A stretch of 64,000 bases of DNA from JAFLCM01 sp046154665. GTDB taxonomy: Bacteria > Planctomycetota > Phycisphaerae > Phycisphaerales > UBA1924. Made by a program: the position numbers and the translations under genes. The stretch covers positions 62,001-126,000 of the forward strand of contig JBJXFG010000108.1 of assembly GCA_046154665.1 (NCBI GenBank), in the 5' to 3' direction. Below the pieces are notes generated by a model. It was not told the DNA's origin. It did not search any database and saw only the letters and a program-made list of their open reading frames with translations. Every line of letters begins with the position of its first letter. The first letter of the stretch is position 1. Below are positions 1 through 8,047 of this stretch, one piece after another.

Positions 1-1
1 G

Positions 2-244
2 ATGGTCTATATGGCGATGACCAAGTGGTGGCAGCTCGCCGCGGCGAACGTGGCGCTCGGTGTGGTGCTGATGATGATCTGGCCCAAGACGGACCGGATG
101 AAGATCAACGCCAAGGTGGCGCTGGCGGGGTCACGGTTCAACCCGCTGCCGGGCGAGTGCGTGGTGACGGGCCCGCGTGGCATGGTGGCTCGGAGTGATG
201 ATCCGATGCCGGACAAGTCGCAGGGGTTGGTGAGTGTGCATTGA
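2..244 (+). CDS. Small single-span membrane protein (possibly 5'-truncated by window edge)
   Basis: An 80-residue frame opens at the second base of the window, so the true start may lie outside. After a short N-terminus (MVYMAMTKWW) there is one hydrophobic stretch, about residues 11-27, followed by a basic and then polar tail of about 50 residues, which suggests an inner-membrane anchor with a short soluble end. No family is recognised. It ends 76 bases before a strong stem-loop at 321-357, which would terminate it. The convergent gene at 403-3528 lies just beyond. It could be the 3' end of a longer gene; only sequence to the left can decide. Reality as a gene is moderately likely, because codon use is GC-rich at third positions like its neighbours. 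Confidence 0.45.
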   Translation: MVYMAMTKWWQLAAANVALGVVLMMIWPKTDRMKINAKVALAGSRFNPLPGECVVTGPRGMVARSDDPMPDKSQGLVSVH

Positions 245-300
245 TGCCGAAGGCATCGAGGCAAGAGGCATCGAGGCATCGAGGCGACAAGTCAGACTGG
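245..300. repeat. Short imperfect tandem repeat (GGCATCGA units)
   Basis: Directly after the stop codon the unit GGCATCGA recurs about three times with small changes. This is one of several low-complexity tracts found at gene borders in this window. No function can be read from it. Confidence 0.5.
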
Positions 301-320
301 CTTGAGAGTCGGCGCAAGTG

Positions 321-360
321 AAAAGGCACCGGGCGGGTTGGCCGCGCGGTGCCTTTTGCT
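321..360. terminator. Bidirectional intrinsic terminator between convergent genes
   Basis: AAAAGGCACCG at 321-331 pairs with CGGTGCCTTTT at 347-357, giving an 11-bp stem with A/T ends that supply U-tracts on both strands. It lies between the plus gene ending at 244 and the minus gene ending at 403, as expected for a shared terminator. Confidence 0.75.
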
Positions 361-402
361 TGATGCTTGGATGCGTCTTGCCTGGATGCCTGCTCCCTCG
401 GC

Positions 403-3400
403 CTACGGGCAGATGCGCCCGAACTGGCCGAGGAAGAATGTAAGGTCGATGGTGTTGACGCTGCCGTCGCCGTTAAAGTCGGCGCCGGTGTAGGGCGGTC
501 GTGTGGTGCCGAACTGGCCGAGGAAGGCGGTGAGGTCGATGGTGTTCACGGCGCCGTCGTTGTTGAGGTCGGCGGGGCAGCAGCGGTTGTAGAAGCGCAT
601 CTGGCCGGCGACGACGGTGACGGGGATGACCAGCGGGGTTGGGACGAGGTTGATTTTGACCTGGTAGTTGCCGGGGTCGAGCATGTCGAAGACGAAGCGG
701 CCGTCGGAGACCGAAGTGGTGGTATAGAAGCCGCTGGCGGGGCGCGGGTCGGGGACGGGGGTGCCAGCGCCGTCGAGCAGTTCGATGAAGGTGCCGCCGG
801 CGCAGGAGGGGACGCGGCCGCCGATGGAGCCGCGCTGGGGGATGGTGACGTAGTCGCCGAGCGATCCGGTGCGGGCGTTGTCGCGGTGGAAGGTGGGCCA
901 CTGGGCGCGGGCGGGGTTGAAGACAGGGTCGGCGTTGAGGCGGATGATCCAGGTGCCCAGTCGGTTGCCGGCGGCGATGACGGGGGTCTCGCCGCTCTTG
1001 CGCGAGCCGACGACGGCGGTCGAGAAGATGGCGGCGTCACGGACCCAGCCCGAGGGGTAGCAGCAGTAGGAGCGGAGCTTGGCGCCGCTGCTGCTGAGGA
1101 TGTGGACGCGGCCGGCGTCGTTGGCGCACACCACTTCAGGTTTCGAATCGCCGATGAGGTCGGCGACGACGGGCGAGGAGGAGAGGCCGAAGCAGTTGGC
1201 GTCGAGTTGCACGCCGCCTTCCCAGCCGGGGATCTCCACCAATCGCGTGGCCGAGGGGTTGGTGCGGATGTATTTGAAGGCGTGGACGCGGCCCGAGTCT
1301 GAGCCGACGACGATCTCGTCGCGCTCGCCGTCGTTGTCGAGGTCGACCACCGCGGGCGAGGAATAGCCGGCGAGCAGGCCGTTGAGCGTGCCCGCGTTGT
1401 TCAGGATGGCGGGGCCGGTGGGGAGGATGAAGTTGGTGACGGTGCCGACGCCGAGGCTGGAGGCGTAGACCGAGAGCTTCAGCGGGACGGGGCTGGCGGG
1501 GGCGGCGGGGGTTGAGGTGATGACGACGTCCTGGGTGCCGTCGCGGTCGAGATCAGCGAGGGCGGGCGATGAGAAGTAGCGTTCGTTGGGCCCGATGTTG
1601 AAGAGGAGGTCTTCGAGGCCCGAGCAGTTGAGGGTGGTGCCGAAGGTGTCGTAGACGCGCTGCGGCTGGAGTGGGCCTTCGCCGGCGGAGTAGGCGTCGG
1701 GGAGGCCGTCGCCGAGAGGCTGGCCCTGAGCGCTGACGGGGCCGCGGCCGAGATCGCCCCAAGCTGGGCTCGAGTGGACAGGATCGGTGATGAACTGGCA
1801 CTGCCAGATGCGCCCGAGGGCCTGGTAGCGGTGGTAGAAGGTGCTCTCATCGCACATGAGAAGATCGGGCGCGCCGTCGGCGTTGACGTCGCCGAAGCTG
1901 GGTGCGTTGAAGAATGGCGGGGCGAAGGACTGGACGCACTCCCAGCCTGGGGTGGGCGTGCTGTCGGCGCGGATGGCGAAGACCGAGCATGTCGCGCCGC
2001 CGGGGCCGGACACCAAGCCGCCGACGAGCACATCGGGCTTGTTGTCGAAGTTGATGTCACCCACGGCGACGGTGGGGTCGAAGGACGAGGTGCCGATGTT
2101 GACGGGCCAGCCGGGGAGTTCGGCGTTGAAGTTGGCGGCGCCGGAGAGGGCGTGGACGACGAGGTTGCCGGTGCCGAAGCCGCGCTCGGGCTGCTGGTTG
2201 TGCCTTGCGACGGCGTCGATGTAGCGTGTGACGGCGTCGAGCGGATTGCCGGTGGCCTGTTCGAGCAGGGTGCTCGGGTTGGGCTGGCCGGGGTTGCCCG
2301 GGGTGGTGGCGGTGGTGTTCTCGACGATGATGATGTCGTTGAAGCCGTCGAGGTTGATGTCGGCGAGGGCGTACGACGAGGTGAAGACCTTCATGGGCAC
2401 CTGCGAGAGAACCGCGCGCACGGTGCAATCGGGCAGACAGCAGGTGGTGGCGCAGGTGGCGTTCAGCGAGAAGACGCCGCCTTGCTGGGCGCACTCCGCC
2501 TCAGAGGCGACCTGAACGCACGAGGCGTTTGGCAGGCAGCAGGCGCTGGGGCAGACGCTGCCCGCGCAGTTGGTGTTGTTCCCGAGGTAGCTGCCGCCCT
2601 GGTTCTGGCAGTTGATGATGTCGGTTTCGAGGCAGCCCACCTGGGCGATGCAGCAGGCACCGACGGGCGGGCACTGCACGTCGCCGCAGAGCGAGCCGAC
2701 GCCGTAGAACGTGTTGAGCGTGCCGGTGCAGTTTTCGGGGAGGACGTTGTCCTGGCAGAAGTAGCCTTTGCCGAAGGAGCAGCAGGCACCGGTGGTGGCG
2801 GGCGGGCACGCGGCGGTGGCGCAGTTGGTGCCCAGGCCCAAGTAGGTGCCGAAGTAGAAGTTGGCGCAGTCGAATGGGGGCGAGTCGAAGCAGCTGCCGT
2901 TGGTGAGGCAGCAGGCCCCGGAGTATTGGCAGCCGTTGGGGAGGGTGGCGCAGGTGGTGGCGTTGCCCTGGAAGACGCCCGCGAGACTGAAAAGGCAATC
3001 GTTTTCGGCGATGTTGTCGGTGCAGGTGCCGTTGAACTGAACGCAGCAGGCACCGACGGCGGGGCAGGAGCCTCCCGAGGCGCAGGTGTTGAACGGGATG
3101 AACGAGGTGCCGTTGGCGTTGAAACACTCCGCCTCGGTGTAGTTGTCGAAGCACTGCAGGTTGATGCAGCAGGTGCCGGTGGTCGGGCACAGGCCGATGC
3201 CGAAGCAGGTGGTGCCATCGCCCAGGTACCGACCGCCGCCGGTGACGCAGTTGGACTGGGTGGAGCCGTCGATACAGGTCTGACCGAAGCAGCACGCGCC
3301 GGTGAGGACGATGGGGCAGAGGGTGGTGACGCAGGTGGTGCCGTCGCCTTCGTAGATGCCCCCGAGGTTGTTTTCGCAGTTGGCGCGGTCGGTATCGAGG

Positions 3401-3528
3401 CACGACAGGCCGTTGTTGTAGCAACACGCGCCGGTGGCGACGCCGCGTTCTTCGGCGAGGGTGACGTTGGCGAGGGCCGCCATGCCGATGGCGGCGGCGA
3501 GCGCGCTCGAGACTCGTGGGTTCTTCAT
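403..3528 (-). CDS. Secreted Cys-rich GACC-repeat / FG-GAP protein with dockerin-like tail
   Basis: A 1041-residue exported protein. A Sec signal peptide (about residues 1-25, ending near ANVTLA) is followed by eight Cys-rich repeats of about 40 residues, each opening GACC and closing with G-rich TTC/C positions, to about residue 375. The middle holds about six FG-GAP/VCBS-type blades with DxNxDGxxD-like calcium loops (for example ADINLDGFNDI, ADLDRDGTQDV), suggesting a beta-propeller. A short carboxypeptidase-regulatory-like beta domain precedes a C-terminal dockerin-like pair of EF loops (NNDGAVNTIDL, NGDGSVNTIDL) ending FGRICP. The start is fixed by GGAGAAAGAGGA just upstream of ATG. It is the largest member of a cluster of four GACC proteins and the only one with a propeller. 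The role is unknown; extracellular binding or matrix is an inference. Confidence 0.85.
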   Translation of the reverse strand: MKNPRVSSALAAAIGMAALANVTLAEERGVATGACCYNNGLSCLDTDRANCENNLGGIYEGDGTTCVTTLCPIVLTGACCFGQTCIDGSTQSNCVTGGGRYLGDGTTCFGIGLCPTTGTCCINLQCFDNYTEAECFNANGTSFIPFNTCASGGSCPAVGACCVQFNGTCTDNIAENDCLFSLAGVFQGNATTCATLPNGCQYSGACCLTNGSCFDSPPFDCANFYFGTYLGLGTNCATAACPPATTGACCSFGKGYFCQDNVLPENCTGTLNTFYGVGSLCGDVQCPPVGACCIAQVGCLETDIINCQNQGGSYLGNNTNCAGSVCPSACCLPNASCVQVASEAECAQQGGVFSLNATCATTCCLPDCTVRAVLSQVPMKVFTSSYALADINLDGFNDIIIVENTTATTPGNPGQPNPSTLLEQATGNPLDAVTRYIDAVARHNQQPERGFGTGNLVVHALSGAANFNAELPGWPVNIGTSSFDPTVAVGDINFDNKPDVLVGGLVSGPGGATCSVFAIRADSTPTPGWECVQSFAPPFFNAPSFGDVNADGAPDLLMCDESTFYHRYQALGRIWQCQFITDPVHSSPAWGDLGRGPVSAQGQPLGDGLPDAYSAGEGPLQPQRVYDTFGTTLNCSGLEDLLFNIGPNERYFSSPALADLDRDGTQDVVITSTPAAPASPVPLKLSVYASSLGVGTVTNFILPTGPAILNNAGTLNGLLAGYSSPAVVDLDNDGERDEIVVGSDSGRVHAFKYIRTNPSATRLVEIPGWEGGVQLDANCFGLSSSPVVADLIGDSKPEVVCANDAGRVHILSSSGAKLRSYCCYPSGWVRDAAIFSTAVVGSRKSGETPVIAAGNRLGTWIIRLNADPVFNPARAQWPTFHRDNARTGSLGDYVTIPQRGSIGGRVPSCAGGTFIELLDGAGTPVPDPRPASGFYTTTSVSDGRFVFDMLDPGNYQVKINLVPTPLVIPVTVVAGQMRFYNRCCPADLNNDGAVNTIDLTAFLGQFGTTRPPYTGADFNGDGSVNTIDLTFFLGQFGRICP

Positions 3529-3604
3529 GGTCCTCTTTCTCCGGGTTCGGTTTGAGTGACGACAGACACCACGCGTCTGGGCGAGGGTTTCCGCACTTCA
3601 GGCG

Positions 3605-3634
3605 AAAAGGGCGCGCCTGACTCACGCGCCCTTT
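3605..3634 (-). terminator. Intrinsic terminator of the second GACC-repeat gene
   Basis: AAAGGGCGCG (3606-3615) and CGCGCCCTTT (3625-3634) form a perfect 10-bp stem with a 9-base loop. On the minus strand the stem ends in four T. It sits 80 bases past the stop of the gene at 3714-4886 and upstream of the 403-3528 gene, so it should separate their transcripts. Confidence 0.7.
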
Positions 3635-3713
3635 GGGACATCTCAGCGGGTTGATCGATCCGGGCCTTTGGAAACGAAAGAGTGGAAGGATCGGAGTTCG
3701 GCGGGGATGTGGT

Positions 3714-4886
3714 TCAGCCGGGGCAGGGCAGTCCGAAAACCGCCAGGAACGCGACGAGGTCCTGGGTGTCCACGCTGCCATCGGAGTTCATGTCGGTGTA
3801 CGACGAGCCGGGAGGGTTGATGGTGAGGCCGAACTCGGCGAGCAGGATGACCAGGTCGGCGGTGTTGATGAAGCCGTCGAAGTTGAAGTCGCCGGGGCAG
3901 CAGGTCAGGGGCGAGCAGGCCGAGCCATCGCCTCGGTAGACGCCGCCGAGGTTGATGCAAGCCTGGGCGTTGAGCACGGGCTGGCATGGCTGGTTGGGGA
4001 CGCAGCAGGCGCCGACGGGTGGGCAGGCCTCGAAGGGGCAGCCGGAGTTGTCGCCCTGGTAGATGCCGCCGTTGAGCTCGCAGCTGGACTGGGTGAACCC
4101 GGTGCCGCAGTTCCCGACGCCGAAGCAGCAGGCCCCGGTTGGGACGCACGAATCGGGCTGGCAGTTGCCCCCGAGGAAGATGCCGCCGCCCATGATGCAC
4201 TCTGATTCGATCACGCCGTCGTTGCACGAGTTGCCGAAGCAGCAGGCCCCAACGGGCTGGCACGAACCGAACTGGCAGAGGGTTCCCGCGCCCTGCCAGA
4301 CGCCTCCCTGGAAGGTGCAGGAAGCCTGGCCGATGAAGTTCTCGCACTGGTTGCCGAAGCAGCAGGCGCCTTCGGGGGGCGGGCAGACGATGCAGTCCAC
4401 CCCGTCGCCTCGGTAGTCGCCGTTGAACTGGTCGCGGCAGGAGATGAAGTCGGTGAAGACACAGCCGCCGAAGGGGAACAGGCAGCAGGCACCCTGAGGG
4501 GGGTTGCAGGTGACGCTGGCGCAGGTCGAGCCGAGGCCGAAGAAGACGCCGCCCTGCGAGGTGCAATCGCCTGGGAAGAAGTTGTCATTGCAGGAGAAGC
4601 CGAAGCAGCAGGCCCCGCCGAAGGGGCAGGAGATGGAGCCGCAGGTGGTGCCGTCACCCTGGTAGCTGCCCCCGGCGTTGTTGCAGTCATCAAAGGTGCC
4701 CTCGGTGCAGTTGCCTGAGAGCAGGCAGCACGCGCCGATGGGTGGGCCAGCGAGGGGGGCGGCGGCAACGGGCGGGCCCATGAGTTCGGGTGCCGCGTGA
4801 GCACGGCTCACGCCCAGCGCCACGACCGCGGCGGCGAGCACGCGAGCAATCGAAGCGGACAGACGACAACAATCGCTGAAGGTCAT
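3714..4886 (-). CDS. Secreted Cys-rich GACC-repeat protein with dockerin-like tail
   Basis: A 390-residue protein. The start is ATG at 4886, because the residues that follow (MTFSDCCRLS..., ending near SRAHA) form a signal peptide and GAAAGG lies about ten bases upstream; the frame stays open much further upstream but only as a shadow. Seven GACC repeats of about 40 residues fill the mature protein, each with about six cysteines probably held as disulphides outside the cell. The tail holds two EF-type loops (NFDGFINTADL, NSDGSVDTQDL) and ends FGLPCPG. It starts only 56 bases after the next gene upstream stops, so the two are probably co-transcribed. No enzymatic domain is visible. Function is unknown; a secreted structural or binding protein is the likeliest guess. 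Confidence 0.85.
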   Translation of the reverse strand: MTFSDCCRLSASIARVLAAAVVALGVSRAHAAPELMGPPVAAAPLAGPPIGACCLLSGNCTEGTFDDCNNAGGSYQGDGTTCGSISCPFGGACCFGFSCNDNFFPGDCTSQGGVFFGLGSTCASVTCNPPQGACCLFPFGGCVFTDFISCRDQFNGDYRGDGVDCIVCPPPEGACCFGNQCENFIGQASCTFQGGVWQGAGTLCQFGSCQPVGACCFGNSCNDGVIESECIMGGGIFLGGNCQPDSCVPTGACCFGVGNCGTGFTQSSCELNGGIYQGDNSGCPFEACPPVGACCVPNQPCQPVLNAQACINLGGVYRGDGSACSPLTCCPGDFNFDGFINTADLVILLAEFGLTINPPGSSYTDMNSDGSVDTQDLVAFLAVFGLPCPG

Positions 4887-4942
4887 GAGAGCCTTTCGGA
4901 ATGGCGGAACGGATGGGCGAGCTGGATGCGCGCGCTTCGAAG

Positions 4943-6211
4943 TTAGTACGGGCACGCCCTGCCGAAGGCACCGAGGAATCGGGTGAGGTCGGCGGTGTTG
5001 ACGCTGCCGTCGGCGTTGAGGTCGGCGCGTTCGGACCCGGGGGGGTTGAAGGTGCCGCCGAAGCGACCGAGGAAGTAGGTGAGGTCGGGGGTGTTGACCG
5101 AGCCGTCGTTGTTGAAGTCGGCGGGGCAGCACAGGGCGGCGGAGCATGCGGTGTTGTCGCCCTTGTAGAGGCCCGAGGCGTTGGCGCACGCCGCGGCGGA
5201 GAGGAGTTGGCACGAGGTGGCGAAGCAGCACGCGCCGGTGGGGGTGACCACGCCGCAGGGGTTGGGTGTGCAGGTGGTGCCTGGGCCGTTGAAGGTGCCG
5301 CCTTGATTGACGCAGTCGACATCGAAGATGTTGCGCTGGCAGAAGAAGTTGCCCGGGCTGAACTCGATGCAGCACGAGCCGGCGTCCTGGCAGTTGATCT
5401 GGGCGCAGGTCGAGTTGAAGCCGCCCCAGGCGCCGTTGAACTCGACGCACAGGCCGAAGTCGGTGCCGTCCTGGCACACGCCGGAGATGAGGCAGCAAGC
5501 GCCGGTGGCGGCGACGCAGTTGGCGCTCTTGCACAGGCCGCCGACGGTCGATCCGCCAGAGATGAAGCAGTCGTAGGGCGTGAGTTCCTGGCAGCCGCCG
5601 GCGGGGTCGCAGCACGCGCCGGGGCACTGGAAGCCGTTGCAGACGGTGCCCACGCCTTCAAAGGAGCCCTCGAGTGTGTTGCAGTTGGCCTCGCTCGTGT
5701 CGATGCACCCGCCTCCATTGGGGAGGCAGCAGGCGCCGTTGCAGACGCCCGGCTCGCAGCCGAAGAAGAGGAACTGCCCGCCGTTGAGGAAGCACTGGTT
5801 CTCGGTAACGGTGATGCAGTTGGAGCCGACGCAGCAGCCGGCGGTGGGGTTGCACTGCGGGTCGCCGCATGTGGGGTACCAGCGTCCGAAGCGGGCCTGT
5901 TCGCAGTAGCGTTTGGATTCGCCGAAGTCGCAGATGCCGTTGAGGCAGCAGCCGCCGGTTGGGCCGCAGATATTGGAGATGCAGGTGGAGCCCGCGCCTC
6001 CCCAAGCGGCACTGATTTGAGAGCAGTTGAGCTGGGTGACGTTGTCGACACACACGCCGTCGATCTGGCAGCACGCGCCGGTGGGGGCGACGCCGGCTTC
6101 GGCCGACATGACCGCCGCAAACCCCTGCCATGCGAGCGCGGGACGGGCCGCGAGGGCGCAACAAACCGCGGCCGAAGCGATCACGGCGAGACGACAAAGC
6201 TTGGACACCAT
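4943..6211 (-). CDS. Secreted GACC-repeat protein, tandem duplicate copy 1
   Basis: A 422-residue protein starting at ATG 6211, preceded by GGGAGAAAGGA. The signal peptide MVSKLCRLAV... ends near RPALA. Eight Cys-rich repeats follow, opening GACC, GGCC, AGCC or GSCC; then a dockerin-like tail with loops NNDGSVNTPDL and NADGSVNTADL ending GRACPY. It aligns repeat by repeat with the protein encoded at 6422-7696, and the tails are almost identical (PADFNNDGSVNTPDL through FLGRFGG and PPGSERADLNADG), so the two arose by tandem duplication. The 5' leader is also shared. The conserved cysteine just before the first EF loop and the one near the C-terminus may tie the tail together. No catalytic motif is visible. 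The function is unknown. Confidence 0.85.
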   Translation of the reverse strand: MVSKLCRLAVIASAAVCCALAARPALAWQGFAAVMSAEAGVAPTGACCQIDGVCVDNVTQLNCSQISAAWGGAGSTCISNICGPTGGCCLNGICDFGESKRYCEQARFGRWYPTCGDPQCNPTAGCCVGSNCITVTENQCFLNGGQFLFFGCEPGVCNGACCLPNGGGCIDTSEANCNTLEGSFEGVGTVCNGFQCPGACCDPAGGCQELTPYDCFISGGSTVGGLCKSANCVAATGACCLISGVCQDGTDFGLCVEFNGAWGGFNSTCAQINCQDAGSCCIEFSPGNFFCQRNIFDVDCVNQGGTFNGPGTTCTPNPCGVVTPTGACCFATSCQLLSAAACANASGLYKGDNTACSAALCCPADFNNDGSVNTPDLTYFLGRFGGTFNPPGSERADLNADGSVNTADLTRFLGAFGRACPY

Positions 6212-6330
6212 GGAACTGGTCCTTTCTCCCGAGTGCGTGTCTCTCAACGCGACGCGCAGGTCACCACAAAGAACGTACCCCAGTGTGAGGGGTGGCACAA
6301 GAAAAAGCTGTGTGAAGATGGGCAGGAATA
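6212..6330 (-). promoter_or_regulatory. Conserved 5' leader of duplicate copy 1
   Basis: Read on the minus strand, this leader matches the one at 7697-7815 over about 110 bases. Shared blocks are ACACAGCTTT, a CCCC...GGGG mini-hairpin followed by TAC, GGTGA, GTTGAG and the ribosome-binding segment CGGGAGAAAGG. The loop inside the hairpin differs between the copies while the stem is kept. It probably contains the promoter and 5' untranslated region; which bases are promoter is not known. Confidence 0.6.
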
Positions 6331-6421
6331 GCGCGGAGCGACGCCGAGTTGGTTGAAACGATCGAGGCGTGATAGGGGTTTGTGCGGAGTCGGTTGAAAC
6401 CGACCGGATAGAGCGTGCCGC

Positions 6422-7696
6422 TCAGTACGGGCAGGCCTTACCAAAGGCACCTAGGAAGCGGGTCAGGTCGGCGGTGTTGACCACGCCGTCGGCGTTGAGG
6501 TCGGCGCGCTCCGAGCCCGGCGGGTTGAACGTCCCGCCGAATCGTCCCAGGAAATACGTCAGGTCTGGGGTGTTGACCGAGCCGTCGTTGTTGAAGTCGG
6601 CCGGGCAGCAACCGTTGGGGGTGCAGACGGTGTGGTCGCCCCTGTACAGGCCGGCGACATTCAGGCACTGTGTCGGGGTGAACTGCTGGCAGCCGCCGGT
6701 GAAGCAGCACGCGCCGGTGGTGGCGGTGCCGCAGGCGTTGCCGGCACAGGTGGAGCCGGGGCCTTGGAAGGTGCCGCCGCCGTCGAGGCAGACGGTTTGG
6801 AAGGTCGGGTCCTGGCAGAAGCTGGTGCCCGAGGAGTCGTAGCAGCAGGCACCGGTTTCGGCGCAGGGGTTGTTGGCACAGACGGTGTTGTTGCCGGCGT
6901 ACGCGCCGCCGAACTCGACGCAGTTGCCCAAGTCGAGGTTGTCGATGCACACGCCCTCGTCGCGGCAGCAGGCGCCCGTCGGGATCACGCAGTTGGCGTT
7001 CTCGCACGGCCCGCCCACGAACGAATCCCCGGAGAGGACGCAGCCGTACTCGTCCGAGATATAGCACCCGAAACCCCCGCAGCACGCCCCGGGGCATTGG
7101 GAGCCGCTGCAGAGGGTCGAGTTTCCCTGGTACGCGCCGCTCAAGGCTTCGCAACTGATCTGCGTGACCTGGATGCATCCACTCCCCAGCGGCAGGCAGC
7201 ACGCACCCTCGCAAGGCGAGTCGTTGCAGGTGCTCCCACCCCCCTGGAACTCGCCCCCGTTCAGGAAACACAGGTTCTCCGTCTGCTCCGAGCACGCGCC
7301 CGCGATGCAGCACGCGCCCACCGGGTTGCAGTTCGGGTCGCCGCACACCGGGACCCACGTCCCGCCCGCGGCGATCTCGCAATAGCGCCGCGACTGGTTC
7401 GTGGTGCAGAAGCCGTTGACGCAGCAGCCACCGATGGGCCCGCAGATGTTCGAGATGCACGTCGAGCCTCCGCCGCCCCACGAAGCGCCGACCTGGATGC
7501 AGTTGGCCTGGGTGACGTTGTCGGTGCAGACCCCGTCGATCTTGCAGCACGCGCCGGTGGGCGAAACGCCCAGTTCACTTGGCTCACTCGAGAAAGCCGC
7601 GCTGAGCCCGGGCCACGCCCAGGCGGTTCGGGCGCTCAGGGCGCAGAACACGAAAACGAGCGCGAGGGCACACGGACGACAGAACTTCAGCAGCAT
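6422..7696 (-). CDS. Secreted GACC-repeat protein, tandem duplicate copy 2
   Basis: A 424-residue protein starting MLLKFCRPCA with a signal peptide ending near RTAWA. GGGAGAAAGG lies just upstream of the ATG. The mature protein has eight Cys-rich repeats in the same order and spacing as the protein at 4943-6211, then the same dockerin-like tail, ending GKACPY. The repeats have diverged in the loops between cysteines much more than the tail has, which suggests the tail is under stronger constraint or was homogenised. It is separated from its duplicate by 210 bases holding the duplicate's own leader, so each copy probably has its own promoter. The function is unknown. A diverged third tail survives as a relic just upstream (7886-7990). 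Confidence 0.85.
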   Translation of the reverse strand: MLLKFCRPCALALVFVFCALSARTAWAWPGLSAAFSSEPSELGVSPTGACCKIDGVCTDNVTQANCIQVGASWGGGGSTCISNICGPIGGCCVNGFCTTNQSRRYCEIAAGGTWVPVCGDPNCNPVGACCIAGACSEQTENLCFLNGGEFQGGGSTCNDSPCEGACCLPLGSGCIQVTQISCEALSGAYQGNSTLCSGSQCPGACCGGFGCYISDEYGCVLSGDSFVGGPCENANCVIPTGACCRDEGVCIDNLDLGNCVEFGGAYAGNNTVCANNPCAETGACCYDSSGTSFCQDPTFQTVCLDGGGTFQGPGSTCAGNACGTATTGACCFTGGCQQFTPTQCLNVAGLYRGDHTVCTPNGCCPADFNNDGSVNTPDLTYFLGRFGGTFNPPGSERADLNADGVVNTADLTRFLGAFGKACPY

Positions 7697-7815
7697 GGGG
7701 TTGCCTTTCTCCCGATTGCCTGTCCCTCAACCGGACGGGCGGATCACCAAGAGAGAAAGTACCCCAACAATGGGGAGGGAACAAGAGAAAGCTGTGTCAA
7801 ATTGGGCAAACACAG
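7697..7815 (-). promoter_or_regulatory. Conserved 5' leader of duplicate copy 2
   Basis: The counterpart of the 6212-6330 leader. On the minus strand it opens with TTTGACACAGCTTT, which contains a TTGACA-like -35 element (the other copy reads TTCACA). CCCCATTGTTGGGG forms a short hairpin followed by TAC, and the segment ends CGGGAGAAAGG before the start codon. The duplication therefore carried regulatory DNA as well as the gene. Confidence 0.6.
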
Positions 7816-7885
7816 ACCTGCGTCGCGCGGTGCTGGCGGAATCCGACATGCGGGGGTGATCGGGGGCTGGTCTCAGCCAGACGAC

Positions 7886-7990
7886 TCAATACGGACATGC
7901 TCCGCTGAACGCTGGCAGAAAGCGAACAAGATGGGCGGTGTCGATGATCCCGTCGGCGAGAATATCGGCGCGCTCGATGCCCACCGGGAG
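7886..7990 (-). pseudogene. Decayed dockerin-like C-terminal tail
   Basis: Read on the minus strand, the frame ending at the TGA at 7886-7888 gives IERADILADGIIDTAHL and then VRFLPAFSGACPY before the stop. This matches the SERADLNADGSVNTADL...TRFLGAFGRACPY tail of the two genes to its left, residue for residue in register. Upstream of about 7990 the frame is closed by a TGA at 8011-8013, though a weaker resemblance continues in another frame (KYLRHLLIG against TYFLGRFGG). It is the remnant of a third copy whose repeats are gone. Confidence 0.7.
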
Positions 7991-8047
7991 CGTGCGCAGG
8001 ACCGATCAAGAGGTGCCGGAGGTACTTCCGCCTCGGCCCGCAAGCGT

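Noticed and set aside
1774..3555. Plus-strand frame of about 590 codons
   Set aside because: Lies opposite the GACC-repeat coding sequence, is Gly/Ala/Val-rich and has no recognisable domain.
403..7696. Cellulosome locus
   Set aside because: Dockerin-like tails are present, but there are no cohesins, scaffoldins or glycoside hydrolases, and the repeats are Cys-rich rather than catalytic.
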